Under the pieces are notes generated by a model. That model was not told where the DNA came from. It searched no databases and was given only the letters and a program-made list of their open reading frames with translations. The translations under genes and the position numbers were made by a program. A stretch of 64,000 nucleotides of DNA from an uncultured Allomuricauda sp. (GTDB lineage: Bacteria > Bacteroidota > Bacteroidia > Flavobacteriales > Flavobacteriaceae): the NCBI RefSeq assembly GCF_937884665.1, contig NZ_CAKZYF010000210.1, forward strand, positions 62,001-126,000, written 5' to 3'. Positions within the stretch are counted from its first letter, which is position 1, and every line of letters starts with the position of its first letter. Below, piece after piece: positions 34,876 to 43,609 of this stretch.

Positions 34876-37692
34876 TTAAAATTTGTATTTAAGCGACAAG
34901 CCTACATCAATACCATCTTTGAATTCGGTAATGATCAATCGGTTGCCAAGCTGATCTGTTTGTGAAAGGGTTATATCTGGATTCAGTAGGTTTCTGGCGG
35001 TCAATCCGATTTCAAAATTATCTGTGATTGGATTTATGACCACCAAGTTTAGGGTTGTAACAGATTCTTCTGTGATGTCCCCAACGGTTCCGGCGCCCAA
35101 CGCAAATATCCTATCAGAAAAATAGGAACCAATAAGTGTTGCCTTTGGCTTAAACTTGCCGATCGTGGGAGTGAAACTGAGGTCTGTATTGAAAATGATG
35201 TCCGAAGCACCTTCCAATTCACTTTCAGTTTTGTTGAAACTGGTTGTAAAAGTTCCTCCTACTGATTGCAAGTCCTGATTCGTATCGGTCCATGCTAGAT
35301 TAAACCCTAGATTAAGCAAGGGTTCCTCTTCAGCATTTTTCAAGAGGTTTTTTCGAAGTTCTAATTCAACTCCGAAAACATCAGCTTGGTCACCTGTTCT
35401 AAAATAGCGTTGATCTCCCGTAGCGTCTCGTGCAGTAACCCTATTCACCGGATCTTTGATTTGTTTATAAAACACTCCCAGCGAAATGATCTCTCTTGGG
35501 GAAAGGAACCATTCGTACTTTAAATCATAATTGAATATTTCTGAGAAATTGGGTCCATCTCCGTCGATACCGCCAAGAAGATCGGGATTACCGCCGTAGC
35601 GGATAACAACGTCTTCATATACAAAAGGGGCGACCTCTTTGAATTCAGGGAATGATGCCGTCATGCTAAATGAACCTCGTAAATTCATGTCTTCATTCAA
35701 GGCATATCTCGCATTCACGCTGGGCAAAAACAGATTATCGCTGGCATTGACCGTTGTGGATGTACCAGGAGGGATAATATCTCCTTGGACATCGTACGTG
35801 ATTTCTTGCTGGAAGTTTTCAAATCTAATTCCTGGTATTACCAGTAATTTTTTGTCAAGTAGTTGAATCTCGGCATTTACATGACCAGCATAAACGTTCA
35901 ATTCACCTCGGTACTGACTATCTGGAAGTCCGGGTCTATTTACTGTACTTTGTCCTGGTATGGGATTTAAAGTGACCACGTCCCAAAGACCGCTTCCATT
36001 GGGAATGTCAATATTGGAAACATTGAATATTTCGTCCAGATTGTTTACGTCCGCAATCTCCAGGTTATTGTCGGTAAACTCGTATCCGTATCGGATGGCG
36101 TTGAAATTACGTACTTTACGTCTCCCAGCATAACCCACATTTAAAGCAAAATTTTCGGAAAATTGCTTCTTTACATTGATGAAGCCGTTGAACTCATCAT
36201 CTTCTATTTCTTGGAAAAAGCGTTGATTATCAAATGCTACGTTATCAAAAAAGATGGGATTTGTATTTGGGTCATTGTCCAGTGCGAACTGGTAATTCTG
36301 AAGTGTAAAACGTTTACGGTCAGGTTCATCTGAAAGTACCTTGTTGTACCCAAACCCCAAGTTTACTTCTAAACCTTTTTCTTCATCTATGAACTCACCC
36401 AAAAGTTGGTTCACAAATATCTGGTCTTGATTGAAACGACCATTATAGACAAAAAATCCTTCATCGGTATCTCCGATATCGTCACGAATGGTACCTTCGC
36501 CATTAATGCCAAAAAACTCAGTTTGGTCCTGGGCACTGTTGATGTACAAGGAACGGTATTGCAATTTGAATTTATCAGAAATTTTGTAATCGATATTCGC
36601 CAGTGCCGTAGTGGTGGCGTTATACACATATTGGTCCACATTGGGATACGAGGAGTTCAATGCATTGGTAAAATCACTCGCTTCACCTTGCCTAAATCTC
36701 CATCCATTCGTGAATGATGCCGTTCCGAAGAAGCTTAATCTGGACTCATCACTAAAAATGAGGGAAAATCCACCCTCAAGACCTACATTTACATTTACGG
36801 GAGTGCTTGCATCAACAGGGTCCACAGGTTGCCCCAGTACAATGGCAAATGGATTGTTGTCATATCTATTATATCTGCCAAAGTAACTTATCCCTTCGTT
36901 CAGCAGAAAATCTTCTCCTATGGCCGCAGAGTTGATACCTGAACCCAAATTGACACTGAGGTAGGCTTGACCAGTATGGGCTTTTGAAACAATATTCACA
37001 TTGCCCGCTGAAAAATCGCCATAGAAATTCGTTGAGTATGCCTTGCTTACCCCGATGCTTTGAATCACATCTGATGCAAACAGGTCTAAATCGATGTTCT
37101 TTTTATTTACATCTGTCGAAGGCAATGATAATCCATTAAGCGTCGTATTTTGATAGCGATCGCCCAAACCGCGCACATAGACATTACTCGACCCTTGCTG
37201 TTTTGAGATTCCAGCAATTTGCGCAACGGCGGCAGCGGCATCTCCAATACCTTTTCTGGTCAGCACTTCGGCGCCAATGGATTCTTGAATAACCAACGCC
37301 TTTTTTTGTTGCAAAAGCAACGCAATTTCAGAGTCTTGCCTGGCTGTGGTGGTTACCACCACTTCATCCAATCCTACGGTACTAGCTCCCAAACCTGCAT
37401 TGATCTCAGTAACCTTATCGGACTCGACCACAACATTTGGAACTTCTAAAGTCTCATACCCCAAAAAACTGATTACAAGCGTATAGGTGCCAGGTGCAAC
37501 ATCTGTAATTTCGAAAAGACCATCAAAATCTGAAGTGGTCCCCTGGGTTGAACCCTTGATAAGAACGTTTGCAAAGGCGAGTGGTTCATTGTTCAATTCC
37601 TTATCCGTCAATTTACCCACAATACTACCGTTCGTCTGGGCAAGGCCCACAGTGCTCATAATGGTAAATAAGAGTAGAAAGTATGTTTTCAT
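34876..37692 (-). CDS. TonB-dependent outer membrane receptor with carboxypeptidase-regulatory domain
   Basis: 938 residues. Signal peptide MKTYFLLLFTIMSTVGLAQ; a carboxypeptidase D regulatory-like domain at about 22-105 (GKLTDKELNNEPLAFANVLI, ITDVAPGTYTLVISFLGYE); a plug with TRKGIGDAAAAVAQIAGISKQQG and YVRGLGDRYQNTTLNGLSLPS; then a 22-strand type barrel ending GIDVGLSLKYKF with terminal Phe. It imports a ligand across the outer membrane using TonB energy. It is first in an operon with the lipoprotein gene and diverges from a PhoB-type regulator; 11-bp-spaced repeats lie upstream. Ligand not predictable from sequence. Confidence 0.93.
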   Translation of the reverse strand: MKTYFLLLFTIMSTVGLAQTNGSIVGKLTDKELNNEPLAFANVLIKGSTQGTTSDFDGLFEITDVAPGTYTLVISFLGYETLEVPNVVVESDKVTEINAGLGASTVGLDEVVVTTTARQDSEIALLLQQKKALVIQESIGAEVLTRKGIGDAAAAVAQIAGISKQQGSSNVYVRGLGDRYQNTTLNGLSLPSTDVNKKNIDLDLFASDVIQSIGVSKAYSTNFYGDFSAGNVNIVSKAHTGQAYLSVNLGSGINSAAIGEDFLLNEGISYFGRYNRYDNNPFAIVLGQPVDPVDASTPVNVNVGLEGGFSLIFSDESRLSFFGTASFTNGWRFRQGEASDFTNALNSSYPNVDQYVYNATTTALANIDYKISDKFKLQYRSLYINSAQDQTEFFGINGEGTIRDDIGDTDEGFFVYNGRFNQDQIFVNQLLGEFIDEEKGLEVNLGFGYNKVLSDEPDRKRFTLQNYQFALDNDPNTNPIFFDNVAFDNQRFFQEIEDDEFNGFINVKKQFSENFALNVGYAGRRKVRNFNAIRYGYEFTDNNLEIADVNNLDEIFNVSNIDIPNGSGLWDVVTLNPIPGQSTVNRPGLPDSQYRGELNVYAGHVNAEIQLLDKKLLVIPGIRFENFQQEITYDVQGDIIPPGTSTTVNASDNLFLPSVNARYALNEDMNLRGSFSMTASFPEFKEVAPFVYEDVVIRYGGNPDLLGGIDGDGPNFSEIFNYDLKYEWFLSPREIISLGVFYKQIKDPVNRVTARDATGDQRYFRTGDQADVFGVELELRKNLLKNAEEEPLLNLGFNLAWTDTNQDLQSVGGTFTTSFNKTESELEGASDIIFNTDLSFTPTIGKFKPKATLIGSYFSDRIFALGAGTVGDITEESVTTLNLVVINPITDNFEIGLTARNLLNPDITLSQTDQLGNRLIITEFKDGIDVGLSLKYKF

Positions 37693-37746
37693 TAGTAGTT
37701 GTTGGATTATAATTTGGGCAAAGAACGCTACGTGCTGTAAAAGCTA

Positions 37747-37801
37747 TGTTAGTCACTTGTTAAGTGTTTATTTGAAAAGTGTTACAATAAGGTTATGACA
37801 T
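37747..37801. promoter_or_regulatory. Five 11-bp-spaced TGTTA-like repeats, candidate PhoB-family operator
   Basis: Units starting at 37747 (TGTTAGTCACT), 37758 (TGTTAAGTGTT), 37769 (TATTTGAAAAG, weak), 37780 (TGTTACAATAA) and 37791 (GGTTATGACAT) repeat at exactly 11 bp, one helical turn, the head-to-tail geometry that PhoB/OmpR-family dimers bind. The array ends about 21 bp from a TTCTTTG element on the minus strand (37719-37725) before the receptor gene, where an activator would contact polymerase. Ownership by the adjacent regulator is inferred. Confidence 0.5.
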
Positions 37802-37822
37802 TAAATGAATGTTAAGCATTTA

Positions 37823-37850
37823 TTGAGTAATCGTATTATATTTACATTTG
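37823..37850 (+). promoter_or_regulatory. Promoter of the two-component operon
   Basis: TTG at 37823-37825 and TACATTTG at 37843-37850, 17 bp apart, match the flavobacterial TTG-N17-23-TAnnTTTG consensus. It lies 27 bp before the likely ATG at 37877 of the response regulator gene. This is the best complete promoter match in the window. Confidence 0.6.
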
Positions 37851-37876
37851 GATGATTAACGCTAATGCAACATCCC

Positions 37877-38563
37877 ATGAAAACAAAGGATATCAAGATT
37901 CTATTGGTTGATGATGAACCGGACATTCTGGAAATTGTCAGTTACAATCTTTCTGCAGAGGGTTATGAAGTCTACACCGCAAAAAACGGGGCAGAGGGTG
38001 TGGCCAAGGCCAAAAAAAAGAATCCACACCTTATTATTCTAGATGTCATGATGCCTGAAATGGATGGGATTGAGGCTTGCGAACTCTTGCGGAACACCCC
38101 GGGCCTGGAAAATACAATAATTACTTTTTTAACGGCACGTGGGGAAGACTATTCGCAAGTGGCCGGGTTTGATGCCGGTGCGGATGATTATATCACCAAA
38201 CCCATAAAGCCAAAGGTTTTGGTAAGCAAGGTAAAAGCCCTTTTGCGGCGTTTAAAAGATGAAAAGCCCGAAGTTGAGGATATTGTCAAAGTAGGCAATA
38301 TTGTGATCAACAGGGAAGAATATAAAATTGTGAATGATGGGCAAGAAATCGTATTGCCACGAAAGGAGTTTGAGCTTCTTTCCTTGTTGACTTCAAAACC
38401 AAGCAAAGTCTTCAAACGCGAGGTCATATTGGATAAGGTATGGGGCAACGAAGTGGTCGTAGGGGGAAGGACCATAGATGTACACATTAGAAAACTTCGT
38501 GAAAAAATTGGGGACCATCATTTTAAAACCGTGAAAGGCGTAGGCTATAAGTTTGTCTTGTAA
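37877..38563 (+). CDS. PhoB-type response regulator
   Basis: 228 residues from the ATG at 37877; an ATG at 37865 would add four residues and sits only 15 bp after the -7 element. The receiver domain has acidic pocket DDEPD, phosphorylation site Asp56 (LIILDVMMPEMDG), the threonine in FLTARGED and lysine in ADDYITKPIKP. A C-terminal winged helix of the OmpR/PhoB type follows (PRKEFELLSLLTSKPSKVF, VVGGRTIDVHIRKLREKIG). It pairs with the kinase gene, overlapping by one base (TAATG), and probably binds the 11-bp repeats upstream. Whether it senses phosphate is unproven. Confidence 0.93.
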   Translation: MKTKDIKILLVDDEPDILEIVSYNLSAEGYEVYTAKNGAEGVAKAKKKNPHLIILDVMMPEMDGIEACELLRNTPGLENTIITFLTARGEDYSQVAGFDAGADDYITKPIKPKVLVSKVKALLRRLKDEKPEVEDIVKVGNIVINREEYKIVNDGQEIVLPRKEFELLSLLTSKPSKVFKREVILDKVWGNEVVVGGRTIDVHIRKLREKIGDHHFKTVKGVGYKFVL

Positions 38564-39618
38564 TGGCCATTCAAACCCGTAAATCCTACAAATTTGCCTT
38601 ACGCTCCTCCCTACTGATTTCCTTAATTCTTCTACTGCTTTTCTCGGCCTATATGATGTTTTCCAACACTTGGAATATTGTTGCACTGGCCCTTATTTCT
38701 CTTGGTTCCTTTATCGCTTCGTTCATCGTGCTCCAGGTACGTGTGGAACGTTTTATTTACCGACGGATAAAAAAAATCTATGATGATGTTTCTTTATTGG
38801 AATCTTCTACTTTTTCCTCAAAACCTGTAACCACAGATATGAAGACCCTTACTGAAGAGATTGAAAAGTTTGCCGAAGACAAAAAAATAGAAATTGATAC
38901 ACTTAAAATCCGCGAAGAATATCGAAAAGATTTTCTCGGAAACGTATCCCATGAATTAAAAACACCACTGTTTACCGTACAAGGGTATATTTTGACCTTA
39001 TTGGATGGAGCTATAAATGACAAGAAAGTACGGCAGAAATATCTCACGCGAGCCAACAAGGGCGTAGAACGACTCATCTATATTGTTCGTGATCTGGATT
39101 TGATAACCAAATTGGAAGTTGGAGGACTTAAATTGGAAAAAGAAGATTTTGATATCATAGAGTTGATACAAAATGTTTTTGACCTCTTGGAAATGAAGGC
39201 GACGGATAAAGAAATCACTTTGACTTTTGATATGGAGTATCCCCAACCTGTTTTTGTTAAAGCCGATAGAGAGAAAATTCAACAGGTCATCAGTAATCTG
39301 TTGGTGAATTCCATTAAGTACGGCTATCCCAAAGGAACAACTGAAGTAAGCGTGGAGAACCTCATTAAGAACAAGGTAATAATTCGCGTAACGGACAACG
39401 GGGAGGGCATCCCCAAAAAACACATCCCGCGCTTGTTTGAACGTTTTTATCGTGTAGACCAAAGCGGCAGCCGTAAAGAAGGTGGCTCAGGTTTGGGACT
39501 TTCCATCGTGAAGCATATTATCGAAGCGCACGATGAAAAAATCTATGTAGAGAGCGAAGAGGACGTAGGCTCTGAGTTTTCTTTCACTTTGGAAAAAGCC
39601 TTGAACAAAATTGAATAG
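38563..39618 (+). CDS. PhoR-like membrane sensor histidine kinase
   Basis: 351 residues. Two membrane helices (about 14-33 and 36-58) separated by only two or three residues, so there is no periplasmic sensor domain; a HAMP-like or linker region follows. The dimerisation helix holds His130 (NVSHELKTPLFTVQGY), and the ATPase domain shows N-box VISNLLVNSIKYG, G1 DNGEGIP, F-box RLFERFYRVD and G2 GGSGLGLSIVKH. The signal is perhaps received in the membrane or from a partner protein, as for PhoR with the Pst system. Its last 76 bases overlap the convergent glycosyltransferase gene. Confidence 0.93.
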   Translation: MAIQTRKSYKFALRSSLLISLILLLLFSAYMMFSNTWNIVALALISLGSFIASFIVLQVRVERFIYRRIKKIYDDVSLLESSTFSSKPVTTDMKTLTEEIEKFAEDKKIEIDTLKIREEYRKDFLGNVSHELKTPLFTVQGYILTLLDGAINDKKVRQKYLTRANKGVERLIYIVRDLDLITKLEVGGLKLEKEDFDIIELIQNVFDLLEMKATDKEITLTFDMEYPQPVFVKADREKIQQVISNLLVNSIKYGYPKGTTEVSVENLIKNKVIIRVTDNGEGIPKKHIPRLFERFYRVDQSGSRKEGGSGLGLSIVKHIIEAHDEKIYVESEEDVGSEFSFTLEKALNKIE

Positions 39619-40655
39619 TCTACATCAGTATCAAATTGGGTCAAACCCAGGTAGGAATCCACTCGATTTAATTGGTCAATGGTAAAATCATCCTGTTGGC
39701 AAAAGGGGACCAGCTGTTGTTTCTGTAATTTTTTTGCCAGATACTCCTGTTCATACTGGCCTGGGGTGGGAATAAAAAAGGCTCTCTTTTCCAATTTGGC
39801 CAAGTCCATTACCGTTGTATAGCCCGATCTACAAAGTATCAAGTGGCTTTGATTTATGGTACTTTCCAGCTCCTTGGATTGCATAAAGTTGAAAATATCT
39901 AGAGAACCTTTTTCGCGATGTATGGTGTCATGGGTTTGTTGTTCCTCAATCTTACCCTTTACAAAAACTACCCGACCCTTATATTTTTTAAGTTCCTCAA
40001 GTAGTTTTTCCTCAAGGAGGCTACGTTGCGGTTCCGGTCCGGAGAGCAGGACCATCAAATCAAAGACCCGTGTATTTTCTTTTTTCTCAAAACGGCTCAG
40101 TGGCCCTATGTATTTAATGTTCTTTTTTTTCTTTTTTAAATGCCCCAATTTTCCGGTGAGATTGGGCTTTCCTTCCACATCCGGCACCCAGCAGGCATCG
40201 AATTTTCTGATGATTTTTTGATGGGCTTTGGAACTCATCCAAGTAGTATTTCCAGAAAGTACGTTCAATTGATGCGTGATGAACACACAGGGGACTCTCT
40301 TATAAAAAACGCCTAGGCGATTGTCAGAAATTATTCCCTTTAGCTCATGTTTCCTTACCAATTTTTTGACCGCTTTTTTCTCCTTGGCAATGGCCTTGAT
40401 GACTTTTGGAGAATCCCATATCATTTTGATTTTAAAGTTTCGGGCCTTTTCGGCATAGGTGATTTTGTAGGAAGGTAATTCAAAAGCGGGAAGGTCTGGA
40501 AACTCTTTCTGTAACAAAGCAAGGGCTACTCCGTCTGATGCAATATAGGGATAATATCCATGGGCCAAAAGTGCGTGTATTATGGGGATACAACGGGTGG
40601 CATGGCCTAAGCCCCAATTTAAGGGTGCTACCAGAATACGTTTGGAATCCTGCAT
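39543..40655 (-). CDS. Glycosyltransferase, MurG/GT28-like
   Basis: 370 residues from the ATG at 40653-40655 (a TTG five codons upstream is less likely). The N-terminal LVAPLNWGLGHATRCIPIIHAL is the glycine-rich donor/acceptor loop of GT-B enzymes, and the C-terminal domain has HLILCRSGYTTVMDLAKLEKRAFFIPTPGQYEQEYLA, the nucleotide-sugar binding pattern of MurG-type enzymes. It is a cytosolic or peripheral enzyme with unknown sugar and acceptor. Its 3' end overlaps the kinase gene by 76 bases antisense; the overlapped tail (ENSEPTSSSLST) is low-complexity and may be a recent extension. Confidence 0.85.
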   Translation of the reverse strand: MQDSKRILVAPLNWGLGHATRCIPIIHALLAHGYYPYIASDGVALALLQKEFPDLPAFELPSYKITYAEKARNFKIKMIWDSPKVIKAIAKEKKAVKKLVRKHELKGIISDNRLGVFYKRVPCVFITHQLNVLSGNTTWMSSKAHQKIIRKFDACWVPDVEGKPNLTGKLGHLKKKKKNIKYIGPLSRFEKKENTRVFDLMVLLSGPEPQRSLLEEKLLEELKKYKGRVVFVKGKIEEQQTHDTIHREKGSLDIFNFMQSKELESTINQSHLILCRSGYTTVMDLAKLEKRAFFIPTPGQYEQEYLAKKLQKQQLVPFCQQDDFTIDQLNRVDSYLGLTQFDTDVDYSILFKAFSKVKENSEPTSSSLST

Positions 40656-40725
40656 GGAACAAAGAAACAAAAAGCGTAGCTAATAATTCGAAATCCTTAG
40701 TTTTGCCAGATGTTAAATAATCGCC

Positions 40726-41394
40726 TTGGGAAGTAAGAACAAATTAAAGCGGTTTCAGGAAAATGAATCCTTTTCCAACGTCATACAACCTACACGGGAA
40801 GAGGTTTTGGATGGCTTTGCTTGGAAGGGAAAATGGCATGATTTTTTTAAAAATAGCAATCCCATTGTTCTGGAACTGGGTTGTGGCAAGGGAGAATATT
40901 CCTTGGGCTTGGCACAAAGGAATCCCAATACAAACTACATCGGAATCGATATAAAAGGAGCGCGGTTTTGGAAGGGAGCCAAATCGGCACTTGAGATAAA
41001 TCTACCTAATGTGGCTTTTTTACGAACCCAGATTGAGTTGATAGATTATGTATTTGCCAAAGATGAGGTAGATGAAATCTGGATTACCTTCCCTGATCCC
41101 CAAATTAAATTCAAAAGAACCAAACACAGGCTTACCAATCTCTTTTTTCTGGAAAAGTACCGCTGGATTTTGAAACCGAACGGCTGTGTTCATCTCAAGA
41201 CCGATAGCGAGTTTTTACACGGATATACGCTCGGGCTTTTGCAGGGACTTGGGCATGACATCTGTTACGCCAACCATAATATATATACCAATGAAGGCAG
41301 TCCAGACGAAGCGTTGGGGATACAGACGTTCTATGAAAATCAGTATCTTGAAAAGGGGAAACCCATAACCTACTTACAGTTTAGGCTCCGCTGA
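40726..41394 (+). CDS. trmB: tRNA (guanine-N7-)-methyltransferase
   Basis: 222 residues starting at a TTG at 40726. That start is supported because MGSKNKLKRFQENESFSNV is the conserved N-terminus of Bacteroidota TrmB and no ATG lies near. SAM motif VLELGCGKGEYSLGLA, then ITFPDPQIKFKRTKHRLT and LKTDSEFLHGY, the catalytic and tRNA-binding elements. It methylates G46 of tRNA. Two bases separate it from the LysE gene. Confidence 0.95.
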   Translation: MGSKNKLKRFQENESFSNVIQPTREEVLDGFAWKGKWHDFFKNSNPIVLELGCGKGEYSLGLAQRNPNTNYIGIDIKGARFWKGAKSALEINLPNVAFLRTQIELIDYVFAKDEVDEIWITFPDPQIKFKRTKHRLTNLFFLEKYRWILKPNGCVHLKTDSEFLHGYTLGLLQGLGHDICYANHNIYTNEGSPDEALGIQTFYENQYLEKGKPITYLQFRLR

Positions 41395-41396
41395 CC

Positions 41397-42026
41397 ATGA
41401 CACACTTGCTCATTTTGTTTTTCGCTACGTTTTCCGCAGCTTTTATGGCAACTGTTCCCCCAGGACTTCTCAATATGAACGCCGCCAAAACCAGTGTGGA
41501 AAAAGGTAAGCTGAACGGGATAATATTCAGCTTGGGCGTATCCTCCATGATAATGGTACAATCCTATATTGCCGTGCTGATCTCCAAATTTCTTTACAGA
41601 AATCCAGAGGTAATTGATGTGCTTTTGAAAATTGCCTTGGTGATTTTTGCCTTTTTTGCTGTTTACTTTTTTGGTACTGCCAAAAAGAAGAACAAGGGAG
41701 GTTTGGAACCAGTAAAAGTGAGCAAAAAAAACAGTTTTTTCAAGGGAATGCTGCTTGCAGCGCTCAACTTATTGACCATCCCCTATTACAGTGGGCTCAA
41801 TGCCATGTGGAACAAAGCGGGATGGATAAAGTTTGAACCTACTGATACCTTTACCTTTATTTTGGCGGCAGGAATGGGAACTTTTTCGGTACTTTATCTG
41901 TACACCTTTTATTTTAATAAATTGGAGACCAAAACAAATCGGTTTTCCAAAAATTCCAACTACATTTTAGGTGTTTTAATGTTGATTCTATTGATGATAA
42001 CCGTGATTCGGATTTTTTATAGATAA
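41397..42026 (+). CDS. LysE family translocator
   Basis: 209 residues in six membrane segments. The start FFATFSAAFMATVPPGLLNMNAAK holds the PPG-type motif of LysE/RhtB exporters, and LAALNLLTIPYYSG lies in the second repeat. Members export amino acids such as lysine, threonine or homoserine; the substrate is unknown. It lies two bases after trmB, and the ATL gene begins one base after it, so the three are co-transcribed. Confidence 0.9.
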   Translation: MTHLLILFFATFSAAFMATVPPGLLNMNAAKTSVEKGKLNGIIFSLGVSSMIMVQSYIAVLISKFLYRNPEVIDVLLKIALVIFAFFAVYFFGTAKKKNKGGLEPVKVSKKNSFFKGMLLAALNLLTIPYYSGLNAMWNKAGWIKFEPTDTFTFILAAGMGTFSVLYLYTFYFNKLETKTNRFSKNSNYILGVLMLILLMITVIRIFYR

Positions 42027-42350
42027 ATGGAAGAGCAAAATTTTTTTGACAAAGTTTACGAGGTGGCCCAGCAGATTCCTTACGGAAGGGTGACTTCCTA
42101 TGGGGCGATTGCCAAATATCTCGGTGCGGCGCGTAGTGCCCGTATGGTGGGGTGGGCCATGAACTACGTCTTTGGTAAAGATATTCCGGCCCATCGCGTG
42201 GTCAACAGAGTGGGAGTATTGACGGGAAAGCATCATTTTGAAGGGACGAACCTGATGCAACAACTTTTGGAAAACGAAGGATTGACCATAAAGGACAACC
42301 AAATTGTGGATTTTCAAAAGTATTTTTGGGATCCCGTTCAGGAACTCTAA
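42027..42350 (+). CDS. Alkyltransferase-like DNA repair protein (ATL)
   Basis: 107 residues, the single DNA-binding domain of the MGMT family. IPYGRVTSYGAIAKYLG is the winged-helix start, Arg39 in SARMVGWAM is the arginine finger that flips the base, and the active-site loop reads IPAHRVVNR: Ala55 stands where the methyl-accepting cysteine (PCHRV) is found. ATL proteins therefore bind O6-alkylguanine and pass it to nucleotide excision repair instead of reversing it. Starts right after the LysE gene. Confidence 0.93.
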   Translation: MEEQNFFDKVYEVAQQIPYGRVTSYGAIAKYLGAARSARMVGWAMNYVFGKDIPAHRVVNRVGVLTGKHHFEGTNLMQQLLENEGLTIKDNQIVDFQKYFWDPVQEL

Positions 42351-42417
42351 ATAACCCGTATTGATTGTACCATCTTCATTTTTAATTCTGAGACTTCCCA
42401 AAATCCTGCCATTGACG

Positions 42418-42425
42418 TATCTTTG
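42418..42425 (+). promoter_or_regulatory. Flavobacterial -7 element (TATCTTTG) before the Mrp gene
   Basis: TATCTTTG is a full match to TAnnTTTG, 38 bp before the ATG at 42464, in the 113-bp gap after the ATL gene. No -33 TTG at the usual distance is seen. Confidence 0.4.
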
Positions 42426-42463
42426 TATTCTGAAATGCAGGTAACCACAGGATAGAAAAAGAC

Positions 42464-43606
42464 ATGGTGAAGTTGAGCAAAAGTGACATAGTAAAGGCCC
42501 TTGAGAAGATTTCCGCTCCGGGGGAGGGGCAAAATATCGTGGAAAGCGGTGCGGTGACCAATGTTCAGGTTTTTGGTGATGAGGTAGAGGTAGATGTTAC
42601 CATAAAAAATCCAAGCCTTCAGGCGAAAAAGAAAACGGAAGTGGAAATTTTGAAAATAATCCATCAAGACGTTTATCAAAAAGCAAAAATAAAGGTAAAT
42701 CTCAAAGTAGACGCCCCCGCCAAACCGGAAGTAAATCAAATCAAAGGAAATCCTATTCCCGGTATCCAAAATATTATTGCTATCGCTTCAGGAAAGGGAG
42801 GCGTTGGAAAATCCACGGTCACTGCGAATATCGCTGTTACCTTGGCAAAAATGGGATTCCAAGTTGGATTGTTGGATACAGATATATATGGTCCGTCAAT
42901 GCCCATAATGTTCGATGTTGCCATGGAAAAGCCCCTTTCCGTGAACATTGACGGGAAGGCCAAAATGAGACCAGTAGAAAACTACGGGGTCAAAATGCTA
43001 TCAATAGGGTTTTTTACACAACCCAACCAAGCGGTAATTTGGAGGGGACCCATGGCCTCCAAGGCACTCAACCAGATGATTTTTGACGCCCACTGGGGAA
43101 AGCTGGACTTTCTTTTATTGGACCTGCCCCCAGGTACTGGGGATATTCATTTAAGTATAATGCAATCCCTTCCTGTTACCGGTGCGGTAGTGGTAAGCAC
43201 ACCACAAGAAATTGCTCTGGCAGATGCCCGAAAAGGAGTGGCGATGTTCCAGCAGGAGGCAATAAATGTCCCTGTTCTGGGCATTGTGGAGAATATGGCA
43301 TATTTCACCCCAAAGGAACTTCCCAACAACAAATATCATATCTTTGGAAAAGATGGTGCCAAAAATCTGGCGGAGGACTTACAAGTACCCTTTTTGGGAG
43401 AAGTGCCCTTAGTGCAAAGTATTCGAGAAGCAGGTGATGTGGGCAGGCCGGCAGCACTCCAGACCGCGACTCCCACAGAAGAGGCGTTTGAAGACTTAAC
43501 TAGAAAGGTGGTCAGCGAATTGGTAAAACGAAATAAGGACCTACCTCCTACGGAAGCAATTAAAATTACGACAATGGCCGGCTGTGCCGCTGTTAAAAAG
43601 AAATAG
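42464..43606 (+). CDS. Mrp/NBP35 family Fe-S cluster carrier ATPase
   Basis: 380 residues. An N-terminal DUF59/MIP18 domain (ALEKISAPGEGQNIVESGAVTNV-like, first 95 residues), then a P-loop ATPase with GKGGVGKST (110-118), LLDTDIYGPSMP, LLLDLPPGTGD and VENMAYF. Mrp proteins hold and transfer Fe-S clusters. The C-terminal end (MAGCAAVKKK) has one cysteine and no obvious CXXC that I can see, so the cluster site may differ from the standard. NifU and a ferredoxin follow, which supports an Fe-S function. Confidence 0.92.
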   Translation: MVKLSKSDIVKALEKISAPGEGQNIVESGAVTNVQVFGDEVEVDVTIKNPSLQAKKKTEVEILKIIHQDVYQKAKIKVNLKVDAPAKPEVNQIKGNPIPGIQNIIAIASGKGGVGKSTVTANIAVTLAKMGFQVGLLDTDIYGPSMPIMFDVAMEKPLSVNIDGKAKMRPVENYGVKMLSIGFFTQPNQAVIWRGPMASKALNQMIFDAHWGKLDFLLLDLPPGTGDIHLSIMQSLPVTGAVVVSTPQEIALADARKGVAMFQQEAINVPVLGIVENMAYFTPKELPNNKYHIFGKDGAKNLAEDLQVPFLGEVPLVQSIREAGDVGRPAALQTATPTEEAFEDLTRKVVSELVKRNKDLPPTEAIKITTMAGCAAVKKK

Positions 43607-43609
43607 ATT

